From Occultella gossypii (GTDB lineage Bacteria; Actinomycetota; Actinomycetes; Actinomycetales; Beutenbergiaceae), in assembly GCF_019947135.1 (NCBI RefSeq), contig NZ_JAGSHT010000017.1, positions 62,001 through 126,000 on the forward strand: DNA of 64,000 nt, written 5' to 3'. A model generated the notes under the pieces. The model did not search any database. It had not been told where the DNA came from and worked only from the letters and a program-made list of their open reading frames with translations. Below, one piece after another: positions 9,200-16,882 of the stretch. Each line of letters opens with the position of its first letter. Position 1 is the stretch's first letter. The position numbers were made by a program, and so were the translations under genes.

Positions 9200-10197
9200 C
9201 GCGTCCCCTCTCCCGGGGCGCCGGCGACGCCGGCCGGTTCCGGCAGCGGTAGGCCGGCGAGCGCCGCCACCGTCTGCAGCCGGTCCAGCCAGCGGGCGGT
9301 GACCGCATCGTCGGCCATGGTCGCGGCGAGAGCGGCCGGGTCCGGTTCGGGGCGGCGCACCTCGATCCTGCCGTCGACCGGGAGCAGCGGGTCAGCGACC
9401 ACGTCGGCGGTGAGCAGGTGGACGGTGGCGAGGCCGCAGGCGTGCTCGAGCGTGGGCAGCGCCGCGGCCAGGGCCAGCCCGGCCGCGATGCCGACGGACG
9501 TCTCCAGGGCCGAGGAGACCACCACGGGCAGGCCGACCTCCTCGGCGATCCGCAGGGCGGCGCGGACCCCGCCGAGCGGCTGCACCTTCAGCACCACGAT
9601 GTCCGCGGCCTCCGCGCGGACCACGGCCATCGGGTCCTCGGCGCGGCGGATGCTCTCGTCCGCGGCGATCGGCACGGAGCCCCGACGGCGCAGCGTGGCC
9701 AGGTCGGCCACGTCCGCGCACGGTTGTTCGGCGTACTCCAGGCCGCCCGCTGCGCGGTCGAGGACGGCGAGCCGGTCGAGCGCGGTGTCCAGGTCCCAGG
9801 CCCCGTTCGCGTCGATCCGGATTCGCCCGCCGGGTCCGAGCGCGCCCCGGACCGCCTCGAGGCGGGCTTGCTCGTCCGCCACGGACTGGCCGGGCTCGGC
9901 GACCTTGACCTTCGCCGTCGTGCAGCCGCCGGAGGCGGCCACGATCGCGGCCGCGCGGTCCGGCCCGACGGCGGGCACGGTGACGTTGACGGGGATGTGG
10001 GTGCGGACCGGCGCGGGCCAGCCGAGGGAGGCGGCTTCGTGCGCGGCCCGCCACCAGGCCGTCGACTCGGCGGCGTCGTAGTCCCAGAACGGGGAGAACT
10101 CGCCCCAGCCGGCCGGGCCGTGGATGAGCACGCCGTCCCGGGCATCCAGCCCGCGGAAACGGGTGCGCAGGGGCGTGGCGTAGACGCGGGGGCTCAC
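9196..10197 (-). CDS. menC: o-succinylbenzoate synthase
   Basis: An enolase-superfamily dehydratase of 333 residues that forms o-succinylbenzoate. The active-site residues can be followed in order: the KxK motif in TTAKVKVAEPG, the first metal ligand Asp in RIDANGAWD, Glu in EYAEQPCAD, Asp in IAADESIRR and the downstream lysine in VVLKVQPLGG. It is upstream of menD and overlaps it by four bases. The 137-base gap to menB (10198-10334) is a divergent promoter region. The protein is of the actinobacterial type that lacks a long N-terminal capping extension. Confidence 0.94.
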   Translation of the reverse strand: MSPRVYATPLRTRFRGLDARDGVLIHGPAGWGEFSPFWDYDAAESTAWWRAAHEAASLGWPAPVRTHIPVNVTVPAVGPDRAAAIVAASGGCTTAKVKVAEPGQSVADEQARLEAVRGALGPGGRIRIDANGAWDLDTALDRLAVLDRAAGGLEYAEQPCADVADLATLRRRGSVPIAADESIRRAEDPMAVVRAEAADIVVLKVQPLGGVRAALRIAEEVGLPVVVSSALETSVGIAAGLALAAALPTLEHACGLATVHLLTADVVADPLLPVDGRIEVRRPEPDPAALAATMADDAVTARWLDRLQTVAALAGLPLPEPAGVAGAPGEGTR

Positions 10198-10334
10198 CGG
10201 TTCAGGATAGGGGCCGGTGCCGGGCGGCGGCGGGTCCGGCCCGGGCGGGCGGTGCCTACCCGCGCCGGGCGCGGGTACCGGAGGCGGGCGAGCGGCGGGA
10301 ACCCTCCGGTGCGGCGGCGTCCTAGAGTGTCAGC

Positions 10335-11294
10335 GTGACTGACTCCGCTCCGCTCCCCGCCAAGGTCTCCGACCTGTTCGACCCGCAGCGCTGGCGCGAG
10401 GTCCCCGGCTTCGACCTGACCGATATCACCTACCACCGCGGCGTCGACCGCACCGGCGGTGCTGGCGATCAGGCGCAGGACCTGCCCGTCGTCCGGATCG
10501 CGTTCGACCGGCCGGAGGTCCGCAACGCGTTCCGACCACACACCGTGGACGAGCTGTACCGGGCCCTCGACCACGCCCGGATGAGCCCGGACGTCGCCGC
10601 CGTGCTGCTCACCGGCAACGGCCCGAGCCCGAAGGACGGCGGCTGGGCGTTCTGCTCCGGTGGCGACCAGCGGATCCGGGGCCGGGACGGATACCGGTAC
10701 GCCGAGGGCGAGCAGGCCGCGAGCATCGACCCGGCCCACGCCGGGCGCCTGCACATCCTCGAGGTGCAGCGACTGATGCGCACCATGCCCAAGCCGGTGA
10801 TCGCCGTCGTCCCGGGTTGGGCCGCCGGCGGCGGGCACAGCCTGCACGTGGTCGCGGACCTGACGATCGCCTCGATCGAGCACGGCAGGTTCAAGCAGAC
10901 CGACGCCGATGTCGCGTCGTTCGACGCCGGCTACGGTTCGGCACTGCTCGCGCGTCAGGTGGGCGACAAGCGCGCCCGGGAGATCTTCTTCCTGGCCCGG
11001 GAGTACTCCGCCGAGCAGGCGCGGGCGTGGGGCGCCATCAACGAGGCGGTCCCGCACGCGGAGCTCGAGGAGCGGGCCCTGGAGTGGGCGGCGATCATCG
11101 CCACGAAGTCGCCGCAGGCGATCCGGATGCTGAAGTTCGCGTTCAACATGGCCGACGACGGCCTGGCCGGGCAGCAGGTGTTCGCCGGCGAGGCCACCCG
11201 GTTGGCGTACATGACGGACGAGGCCGTGGAGGGCCGGGACGCGTTCCTGGAGCGGCGTCCGCCGGACTGGTCAGGCTTCCCGCACCACTTCTGA
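10335..11294 (+). CDS. menB: 1,4-dihydroxy-2-naphthoyl-CoA synthase
   Basis: A crotonase-fold enzyme of 319 residues that cyclises o-succinylbenzoyl-CoA. The family-specific FCSGGDQRIRGRDGY block forms the CoA oxyanion-hole region, and AVVPGWAAGGGHSLHVVADLTIAS is the second crotonase signature. The ending AFLERRPPDWSGFPHHF is characteristic of MenB. It starts with GTG. It is transcribed divergently from menC and converges with a small hypothetical gene nine bases downstream. No terminator hairpin is obvious in that short gap. Confidence 0.97.
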   Translation: MTDSAPLPAKVSDLFDPQRWREVPGFDLTDITYHRGVDRTGGAGDQAQDLPVVRIAFDRPEVRNAFRPHTVDELYRALDHARMSPDVAAVLLTGNGPSPKDGGWAFCSGGDQRIRGRDGYRYAEGEQAASIDPAHAGRLHILEVQRLMRTMPKPVIAVVPGWAAGGGHSLHVVADLTIASIEHGRFKQTDADVASFDAGYGSALLARQVGDKRAREIFFLAREYSAEQARAWGAINEAVPHAELEERALEWAAIIATKSPQAIRMLKFAFNMADDGLAGQQVFAGEATRLAYMTDEAVEGRDAFLERRPPDWSGFPHHF

Positions 11295-11303
11295 GTCGGC
11301 GTC

Positions 11304-11600
11304 TCAGCCGAGGAAGTACTCGGCGACGGTGCGCACGACCCAGCCGGCGGCGGCCGCGAGGCAGGTCAGCACGCCGAGCACCGCGAGCAGGGACAGCGTG
11401 GCGGGTAGCAGGGAGTCACGGACCGGGCGGGGCTGCGCTGCGCCCGCACCGAAGGGGGTCGACGGCGGCGCGTGCGTGCCGAGGCCGGGCTCGGCCCGGT
11501 CGGTGGTGCCGGTCCGGGCGGCGGGCGCCGGCTCGGCGACCCGGGAGCGCGCGGGTGCGGTGATGCGTACTGCGGCGGGTGCGGGGCTGATCGTGACCAT
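11304..11600 (-). CDS. small hypothetical protein with one C-terminal membrane segment
   Basis: I do not recognise this family. From the ATG at 11600 it encodes 98 residues. The first 65 are Ala/Pro/Arg-rich with no predicted fold, and one hydrophobic segment (about residues 68-90, LPATLSLLAVLGVLTCLAAA) is followed by a short tail. The arrangement suggests a tail-anchored membrane protein. It is a single gene that converges with menB and has no operon partner. Coding potential is supported mainly by the clean hydrophobic segment. It could be spurious. Confidence 0.5.
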   Translation of the reverse strand: MVTISPAPAAVRITAPARSRVAEPAPAARTGTTDRAEPGLGTHAPPSTPFGAGAAQPRPVRDSLLPATLSLLAVLGVLTCLAAAAGWVVRTVAEYFLG

Positions 11601-11761
11601 GCCTCGATCCTGCTCTCCGTCGCCCGGGAGCACATCGGTCCGTGCGGGTGATTCGAGGGCGTTTCCATCCCCCCGGCGCCCGATGCGTTCGTCATCCCGG
11701 GGTCTGATGCGTGCGGACCGGCACCAGCGGTTCCACTCCTGGAGCAGTCACTCGGCGCGGG

Positions 11762-12529
11762 CTACTGCGCGTCCCGCCAGGCGACCGCGTCCCGGACCTG
11801 GGTCAGGTCGTACTCGGGTCCGGTGACCCCGACCGTGAACAGGCGAACCCCCTCGGCCGCGTAGGCCGCGGCCTCGTCGGCGCCGGGCCACGTGGTGGAC
11901 CGGTCGATGACGGCCGGGTCCCGGCCCACGTCGGCGCAGTGCTGGGCCAGGATCGCGCTCTTGCGCTGCAGGGTCTCCAGGTCGGAGAACGAGTGCCAGA
12001 TGTTCGCGTGCTCGGCCACCAGCCGCAGCGTCTTCCGCTCCCCGCCGCCACCGATGAGGATCGGGATCTCGCGCAGCGGGGCCGGGTTCAACTGCTCGAA
12101 CCGGGACCGGATCCGGGGCAGGTACTCCTTGAGGAGGGCCAGTCTGCTACCCGGGGTTCCGAACTCGTAGCCGTAGTTGTCGTAGTCCTTCTCGTTCCAG
12201 CCGGCCCCGATGCCGAGGATCAGCCGACCGCCGCTGATGTGGTCCACGGTGCGCGCCATGTCCGCGAGCAGGTCCGGGTTGCGGTAGCCGCCGCCGGTGA
12301 CCAGCGCGCCCAACTCGACCCGCTCGGTCTGCTCCGCCCAGGCCGCCAGCAGCGACCAGCACTCGAAGTGGTGGCCGTCGAGATCGCCGTTGAGCGGGTA
12401 GAAGTGGTCCCACGTGAAGATGATGTCCACGCCGGCATCCTCGGCGCGCAGCACCGCGTCACGGATCAGGCCGTAGTCGGGGGCGTGCTGGGGCTGGAGT
12501 TGGGCAGCGATACGCACGGGTGCGGACAC
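11762..12529 (-). CDS. LLM-class F420/flavin-dependent oxidoreductase
   Basis: A 255-residue luciferase-like TIM-barrel oxidoreductase. Diagnostic stretches are DAGVDIIFTWDHFYPL, the VTGGGYRNPDLLADMARTVD block, the ISGGRLILGIGAGWNEKDY strand-loop and PILIGGGGERKTLRLVAEHA. Many actinobacterial members use coenzyme F420, but the cofactor cannot be read directly here and the substrate is unknown. The GTG at 12529 is chosen: AGGGAG lies four bases upstream and the preceding in-frame residues do not look coding. It lies 44 bases downstream of the DUF3048 lipoprotein gene on the same strand. Confidence 0.85.
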   Translation of the reverse strand: MSAPVRIAAQLQPQHAPDYGLIRDAVLRAEDAGVDIIFTWDHFYPLNGDLDGHHFECWSLLAAWAEQTERVELGALVTGGGYRNPDLLADMARTVDHISGGRLILGIGAGWNEKDYDNYGYEFGTPGSRLALLKEYLPRIRSRFEQLNPAPLREIPILIGGGGERKTLRLVAEHANIWHSFSDLETLQRKSAILAQHCADVGRDPAVIDRSTTWPGADEAAAYAAEGVRLFTVGVTGPEYDLTQVRDAVAWRDAQ

Positions 12530-12573
12530 GGGGCTCCCTGTTCTCTTCTCGAGGTCGGTACTCGTCGGGGTGG

Positions 12574-13647
12574 TCAGCCGACGGAGATCGAAGCGTTGGC
12601 GGTCGGCAGCAGCTCGACCCACGTGTTGCCCGGGGCCAGCTCGATGACCGTGCCGTCGGCGGTGGTCAGCGTGACGGGCGAGGCATCATCGGGCTTGGAC
12701 CAGGTGCCGGTGATCGTCTGACCGCCGGTGGCCACGACCGCCTCGCCGGAGCCGACCACCACGGTCTCGGGCACGGGGGCGCCGCCCGGGTCCCGGTAGG
12801 AGGTCGTGACCACGTCGACGCGCAGCACCACGACGTTCACCGCGGTGAGCTGCCCGGTGTCGGTGGTGCCGGCGGGTGCGCCGTCCTCGGTGCGTAGCCA
12901 GAGGCCCTGACCGGCGTCCCAGGTCCAGCCCGGGTGCGCCTGCGGGAAGTTGACCGCGAGCGAGCTCGCGGGCGTACCGGCGGTGACGGCGGTGGCGGCC
13001 GCGGCGGTGCGGGCGAACGTGAACTGGGTCGGCGGCGCGGCGCTGTGCGCGTCGTCGGCCTGGTCGAGGAAGTCCTGTGGGGTGCCGTACAGGTTGTGCG
13101 GGGCGAACCGGTCCGAGGTCCGGAAGAAACCGGCCTGACCACCGTCGTGGCTGAGGACCTGCAGGCCGACGTTCCGCACCGCCTGAACGAACGGGGCCTG
13201 CCCACCGGAGAAGACGATCAGGCCGCCGTAGGCGGCGGAGATCCCGGCGTCCATCGGGCGCACCGAGCGCACCGGACCGACCTCCTCCGGGATCGCCGAG
13301 TGGTACACCGCGTTGAACCGGGTGATCCCGCCCTCGACCATCTGCTCCCAGACCACGTCGGCCGCCTGCAGGCCGGTCTGGGGCCGCGCGGCGTTGGAGT
13401 TCTCGATCTTGATGGACATCGCGGGCCGCGCCGCAGGCTCGCCGGCCACGCCCGTCAACGGCCACGCGACCACCGTGGCCGGCTCCGGCGGAGCGGCCTT
13501 GTCGACGACCACCTCCGGCGGGACCTCGACGATCTCGGTTGCCCCGTCCTGGGGGTCCTGCCCGGAGCACCCGGCGACCATGAGAAACGCGGCAACGATC
13601 GCGGTGGCGGTCCGGTGCCGGCGTCCGGCTCTGGTCGCGTTCAACAT
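12574..13647 (-). CDS. DUF3048 domain-containing lipoprotein
   Basis: A predicted secreted lipoprotein of 357 residues. The N-terminus has two arginine clusters, a hydrophobic stretch and a lipobox (MVAGCSG, Cys near residue 26). The mature part contains the DUF3048 blocks: SIKIENSNAARPQTGLQAAD, VWEQMVEGGITRFNAVYHS and VGPVRSVRPMDAGISAAYGG, followed by the DUF3048 C-terminal domain (YerB-like). Biochemical function is not established for the family. The start at 13647 is chosen because the signal peptide begins there. The 56-base gap to menE is a divergent promoter region. Confidence 0.88.
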   Translation of the reverse strand: MLNATRAGRRHRTATAIVAAFLMVAGCSGQDPQDGATEIVEVPPEVVVDKAAPPEPATVVAWPLTGVAGEPAARPAMSIKIENSNAARPQTGLQAADVVWEQMVEGGITRFNAVYHSAIPEEVGPVRSVRPMDAGISAAYGGLIVFSGGQAPFVQAVRNVGLQVLSHDGGQAGFFRTSDRFAPHNLYGTPQDFLDQADDAHSAAPPTQFTFARTAAAATAVTAGTPASSLAVNFPQAHPGWTWDAGQGLWLRTEDGAPAGTTDTGQLTAVNVVVLRVDVVTTSYRDPGGAPVPETVVVGSGEAVVATGGQTITGTWSKPDDASPVTLTTADGTVIELAPGNTWVELLPTANASISVG

Positions 13648-13703
13648 CGCGCCCACTCTAGCCCCAGCCGAAGCCACGTCCGTCTGGCTCCTAGGCTGGG
13701 TCC

Positions 13704-14921
13704 GTGCCCGAGTCCCCCGCCCCCAGTCAACCGACCCACGTGCCGGACTCCGACGATCTGCCGGTGCCCCCGCCACACGAGCTGCTCGCGGCGCTCGCCG
13801 CCGCCCTCGACGGCTCCGGTCCGGCGGTCGCGACCACCCCCGCGGCCGGCGCTGTCCGGGACCTGGCCCCCGCGGGCACCGCGGTCATCCTGACCACCTC
13901 GGGCTCGACGAGCGGCGTCGGCCGCCCGGTCTCGCTCGGCGCGGCGGCGCTGCGGGCCAGCGCGACCGCCACCGAGGCGCGCCTGGCCGGACCGGGCCAA
14001 TGGCTGCTGGCACTGCCCACCGACCACGTGGCGGGCCTGCAGGTGCTGATCCGCTCGGTCCTGGCCGGAACCACGCCGGTCGTCATCCGGCCCGGCCGGT
14101 TCACGCCGGCCGCGCTGACCGCGGCGCTGCGCGCGATGCGCAGCGATGTGCCCCGGTACCTCTCCCTGGTCCCCACCCAGCTGGTGCGGGTCCTGGCCGA
14201 CGGCGGGACATCGGTCGACCTGCTGCGCACCTGCGCCGCGGTGCTCGTGGGTGGCGCGGCCACCGCCGGGCCGGTGCTGGCTGCCGCCCGGGAGGCGGGC
14301 ATCAACGTGGTGACCACCTACGGCATGACGGAGACCTGCGGTGGCTGCGTCTACGACGGCGTCCCCCTCGACGGCGTGGACGTGCACCTGGACGCGGACG
14401 CCAGGATCCATCTGGCCGGGGAGGTGCTCGCGAACGGCTATCTGGACGACGGTCCCGATCCGTTCGTGACGATCGAGGGCCGCCGGTGGCTGCGCACCGG
14501 GGACGCGGGCGCCCTCGACGGCGCCACGCTGACCGTGCTCGGCCGCGTGGACGACGTCCTCGTCACCGGCGGCGTCAACGTGCACCCGGCCGCGGTGGAG
14601 CGCGCCCTCGCCAGATTGGGCACCGTCGCGGAGGTGGCCGTGGTGGGGGTCCCGGACCCGGAGTGGGGCGAGTCGGTCACGGCCGTCGTGGTCCCCCGGC
14701 CCGGGGCCACCCCGCCCGACCTCGCCACCGTCCGTGCCGCCGCCGGCGGCGGGCCGGGGGCGCCGCGGGCGCTGCTCGTGCGCGAGTCCCTGCCGCTGCG
14801 CGGGCCCGGCAAGGTGGACCGGCTGACCCTGGCCGCGAGCGCCGCGGCGGACCTCGCCGCGGGCCTGGGCGAACGGCACGGCAATCAGCACGGCGGCGGG
14901 CCCGGCGGCGCGGGGCCCTGA
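13704..14921 (+). CDS. menE: o-succinylbenzoate-CoA ligase
   Basis: An adenylate-forming enzyme of 405 residues that activates o-succinylbenzoate with ATP and CoA. The P-loop-like TTSGSTSGVGRPVSL lies at about residues 66-80. The motif TTYGMTETCGGCVYDG is near 205-220, WLRTGDAGALDG near 262 and GRVDDVLVTGGVNVHP near 279. The conserved catalytic lysine is in LPLRGPGKVDRLTL near the C-terminus. At about 400 residues it is shorter than Bacillus MenE, as is usual in actinobacteria. It starts with GTG. MenA follows on the same strand after 66 bases, so the two probably share a transcript. Confidence 0.93.
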   Translation: MPESPAPSQPTHVPDSDDLPVPPPHELLAALAAALDGSGPAVATTPAAGAVRDLAPAGTAVILTTSGSTSGVGRPVSLGAAALRASATATEARLAGPGQWLLALPTDHVAGLQVLIRSVLAGTTPVVIRPGRFTPAALTAALRAMRSDVPRYLSLVPTQLVRVLADGGTSVDLLRTCAAVLVGGAATAGPVLAAAREAGINVVTTYGMTETCGGCVYDGVPLDGVDVHLDADARIHLAGEVLANGYLDDGPDPFVTIEGRRWLRTGDAGALDGATLTVLGRVDDVLVTGGVNVHPAAVERALARLGTVAEVAVVGVPDPEWGESVTAVVVPRPGATPPDLATVRAAAGGGPGAPRALLVRESLPLRGPGKVDRLTLAASAAADLAAGLGERHGNQHGGGPGGAGP

Positions 14922-14987
14922 CGATCGGGCCGATATCCTCGCTTGCGCGCCCCATTCCGGGGCCGGCCCCACGTGAACGGAGTCCGC

Positions 14988-15866
14988 ATGCCCTCGGTGA
15001 GTGACTGGCTCGAGGGAGCGCGGCTGCGCACCCTCCCGGCGGCGGTCGCACCCGTCCTGGCAGGCACCGGGGCGGCCGCGTTCGTGGGCTCGGCCTCCGT
15101 CGTGCGCGCGCTGCTCGCGGCCGGGGTGGCGCTGGCTCTGCAGGTGGGCGTGAACTTCGCGAACGACTACTCCGACGGCATCCGCGGCACGGACGACGTC
15201 CGGGTCGGGCCGCAACGGCTGACGGCATCGGGCGCCGTCCCACCGAAGCGCGTCAAGGCCGCCGCGTTCGCCGCGTTCGGGGTCTCCGGCCTGTTCGGGC
15301 TGGCCCTGTGCGCCGTGTCCGGCGTCTGGTGGCTGCTCGTCGTCGGGGTGGTCTGCGTGGTGGCTGCCTGGTTCTACACGGGCGGGCACTCCCCGTACGG
15401 GTACCGCGGCCTCGGCGAGGTGGCGGTGTTCGTATTCTTCGGGTTGGTCGCCACCCTCGGCACCACCTATTCACAGGCCCTGCGGATCACCGGTCCGGCC
15501 GTGCTCGGCGCGGTCGGGATCGGCCTGCTCGCCTGCGCCCTCCTGATGGCCAACAACATCCGCGACATCCCCACGGACTCGGTCGTCGGCAAGCACACCC
15601 TGGCCGTCCGGCTCGGCGAGCGCCGGGCCCGGGGCGCCTACGTGGCGATGCTCGTGACCGCGCTCCTCGCGGGGCTCGCCGTGGCCGTGTGGACCCCGTG
15701 GGCGCTACTTCTCCTGCTGCTGGCTCCGGTGGTGGTGATCCTCGCGCGCCGGGTCCTCGGCGGTGCCACCGGGCGCGACCTGATCGTCGTGCTCAAGAAC
15801 ACCGGCCTCCTCGAGCTCGCCTTCGGGTTCCTCCTCGGGGGCGCCCTTCTGCTCGGCGCCGGCTGA
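14988..15866 (+). CDS. menA: 1,4-dihydroxy-2-naphthoate polyprenyltransferase
   Basis: An integral-membrane UbiA-family prenyltransferase of 292 residues that attaches the isoprenoid tail to the naphthoate head group. The first Asp-rich motif is NFANDYSDGIRGTDD (about residues 51-65) and the second region is ANNIRDIPTDSVVGKHTLAV (about 187-206). Around eight hydrophobic helices separate these sites. The ATG at 14988 is chosen over an upstream in-frame start because ACGGAG precedes it and MPSVSDWLEGARLRTLPA is the usual MenA N-terminus. Its last 162 bases are overlapped by the antisense DUF4229 gene. Confidence 0.95.
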   Translation: MPSVSDWLEGARLRTLPAAVAPVLAGTGAAAFVGSASVVRALLAAGVALALQVGVNFANDYSDGIRGTDDVRVGPQRLTASGAVPPKRVKAAAFAAFGVSGLFGLALCAVSGVWWLLVVGVVCVVAAWFYTGGHSPYGYRGLGEVAVFVFFGLVATLGTTYSQALRITGPAVLGAVGIGLLACALLMANNIRDIPTDSVVGKHTLAVRLGERRARGAYVAMLVTALLAGLAVAVWTPWALLLLLLAPVVVILARRVLGGATGRDLIVVLKNTGLLELAFGFLLGGALLLGAG

Positions 15867-16136
15867 TCGCGCCTGCTCCGCGAGGTCCGCCTCGGCGTCC
15901 TCGTCCGCGGCCTCCTCGGCCAGGCCCTTCGAGAACCGGTCCCCGTCGGCCCGCCGGGCCGCCATGGACTCGGCCGCGCGTCGACGCGGCTTCTCGAGCA
16001 GCACGTAGGACAGACCCGCCCCGACCAGCACCGCACCCAGCACGAGGAGCCAGCTGCGCAGCCCGAGCAGGTACAGCACGGCACCGGCGCCGACCACCAG
16101 CACGATCCGGAGCACACTGTAGATGAGGAGAGCCAT
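15705..16136 (-). CDS. DUF4229-like small membrane protein
   Basis: From the ATG at 16136 this encodes 143 residues. Two hydrophobic helices lie at about residues 2-20 and 24-42. Next come LSYVLLEKPRRRAAESMAAR and a highly acidic, polar tail. The helix-helix-YVLLEKPR layout is that of the actinobacterial DUF4229 family, whose function is unknown. The last 54 codons are antisense to the 3' end of menA, and the tail there is Glu/Asp/His/Gln-rich low-complexity sequence. The N-terminal two thirds is well supported. The tail probably follows from where a stop happens to fall. Confidence 0.72.
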   Translation of the reverse strand: MALLIYSVLRIVLVVGAGAVLYLLGLRSWLLVLGAVLVGAGLSYVLLEKPRRRAAESMAARRADGDRFSKGLAEEAADEDAEADLAEQARSAGAEQKGAPEEEPEGELEEAGVLEHDDQVAPGGTAEDPAREDHHHRSQQQEK

Positions 16137-16158
16137 GGACTCAGCGTAGGCTCTGGGA

Positions 16159-16629
16159 ATGAGGTTCCTGCTCGTCCTGGCCATCATTGGCCTCATGACC
16201 TACGCCATCCTCGACGTCGCCCGGACCGAGGACCCCCGGCGACGCCTTGGGCTGCCTGCCTGGCTATGGGTGGCCGTGATCATCATCACCCCGGGGGTCG
16301 GCGCCCTCATCTGGCTGATCGCGTCCCGGCTCCTGACCATGGCCGGTGGTTCCGCCGACGGCGGAGCCGATGACTACCCGGCTCCCCGGGCCTCGCGCCG
16401 CCCGGCCCGGCCGGTCGCGCCCGACGACGACCCCGAGTTCCTGGCCGGGCTGAACCGCCCGACGCCGCCCGAGGTGACGAAGTCACCTGAACCGCCGGTG
16501 CCCCCGGTACTGCCCACGAGCGGACCGGGTGCCCGCGTGGAGTCCCCCGATGATGGCGAGGATGACACCGAACGGCCGGATGGGCGCCGCACCGGCCCGA
16601 AACCCGGCGACACCGAGGACCGCGCGTAG
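16159..16629 (+). CDS. PLDc_N domain membrane protein
   Basis: A 156-residue protein with two N-terminal hydrophobic helices (about residues 2-20 and 33-54) separated by the conserved DVARTEDPRRRLGLPAWLW loop. This is the phospholipase D N-terminal (PLDc_N) membrane module without a catalytic HKD domain. The rest is a Pro/Arg/Asp/Glu-rich, probably disordered cytoplasmic tail. It starts 22 bases from the divergently transcribed DUF4229 gene. Stand-alone PLDc_N proteins are common in actinobacteria and have no defined role. Confidence 0.85.
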   Translation: MRFLLVLAIIGLMTYAILDVARTEDPRRRLGLPAWLWVAVIIITPGVGALIWLIASRLLTMAGGSADGGADDYPAPRASRRPARPVAPDDDPEFLAGLNRPTPPEVTKSPEPPVPPVLPTSGPGARVESPDDGEDDTERPDGRRTGPKPGDTEDRA

Positions 16630-16720
16630 CGACCACGCATCGGTACCCGCGATCGTTGCCCTCCCGCGTCCGTTGCCCCGGACCCGCGGCCGGTGCCGCT
16701 GACGCAGTACCTCCCGCGTC

Positions 16721-16804
16721 AGGCAGTACCTCCCGCCGTCACACAGAAATCCCCGCCTGAAGAAGAACCGCAGAACCTACTTCTTCAGGCGCGAGGTACT
16801 GCCT
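16721..16804. repeat. nested double inverted repeat between two convergent genes
   Basis: The 251-base gap 16630-16880 contains two perfect 12-bp inverted repeats, one inside the other. The outer arms are AGGCAGTACCTC (16721-16732) and GAGGTACTGCCT (16793-16804). The inner arms are CGCCTGAAGAAG (16754-16765) and CTTCTTCAGGCG (16780-16791). A further direct copy of GCAGTACCTCCCGC begins at 16704. The gap lies between the convergent PLDc_N gene and ccsB, so a bidirectional terminator is the simplest reading. However, the two-tier layout without a U-tract is unusual. Confidence 0.8.
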
Positions 16805-16832
16805 CACGGGCGATCCCGGTGAGCGGGGCGCG

Positions 16833-16882
16833 CTGGCGTGGGCAGGTCAGACAGGTCCTGGCGTGGGCAGGTCAGACAGGTC
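16833..16882. repeat. perfect 25-bp tandem duplication next to the ccsB stop codon
   Basis: CTGGCGTGGGCAGGTCAGAC plus ACAGGTC-type ending forms a 25-base unit present twice without mismatch (16833-16857 and 16858-16882). The second copy runs into the stop codon of ccsB (16881-16883). The perfect identity suggests a recent duplication. Confidence 0.9.

Noticed and set aside
5993-10081. A 1362-codon open frame on the plus strand
   Set aside because: It is antisense to the serine protease, menD and menC, which have strong family matches. Long antisense frames are expected at this GC content.
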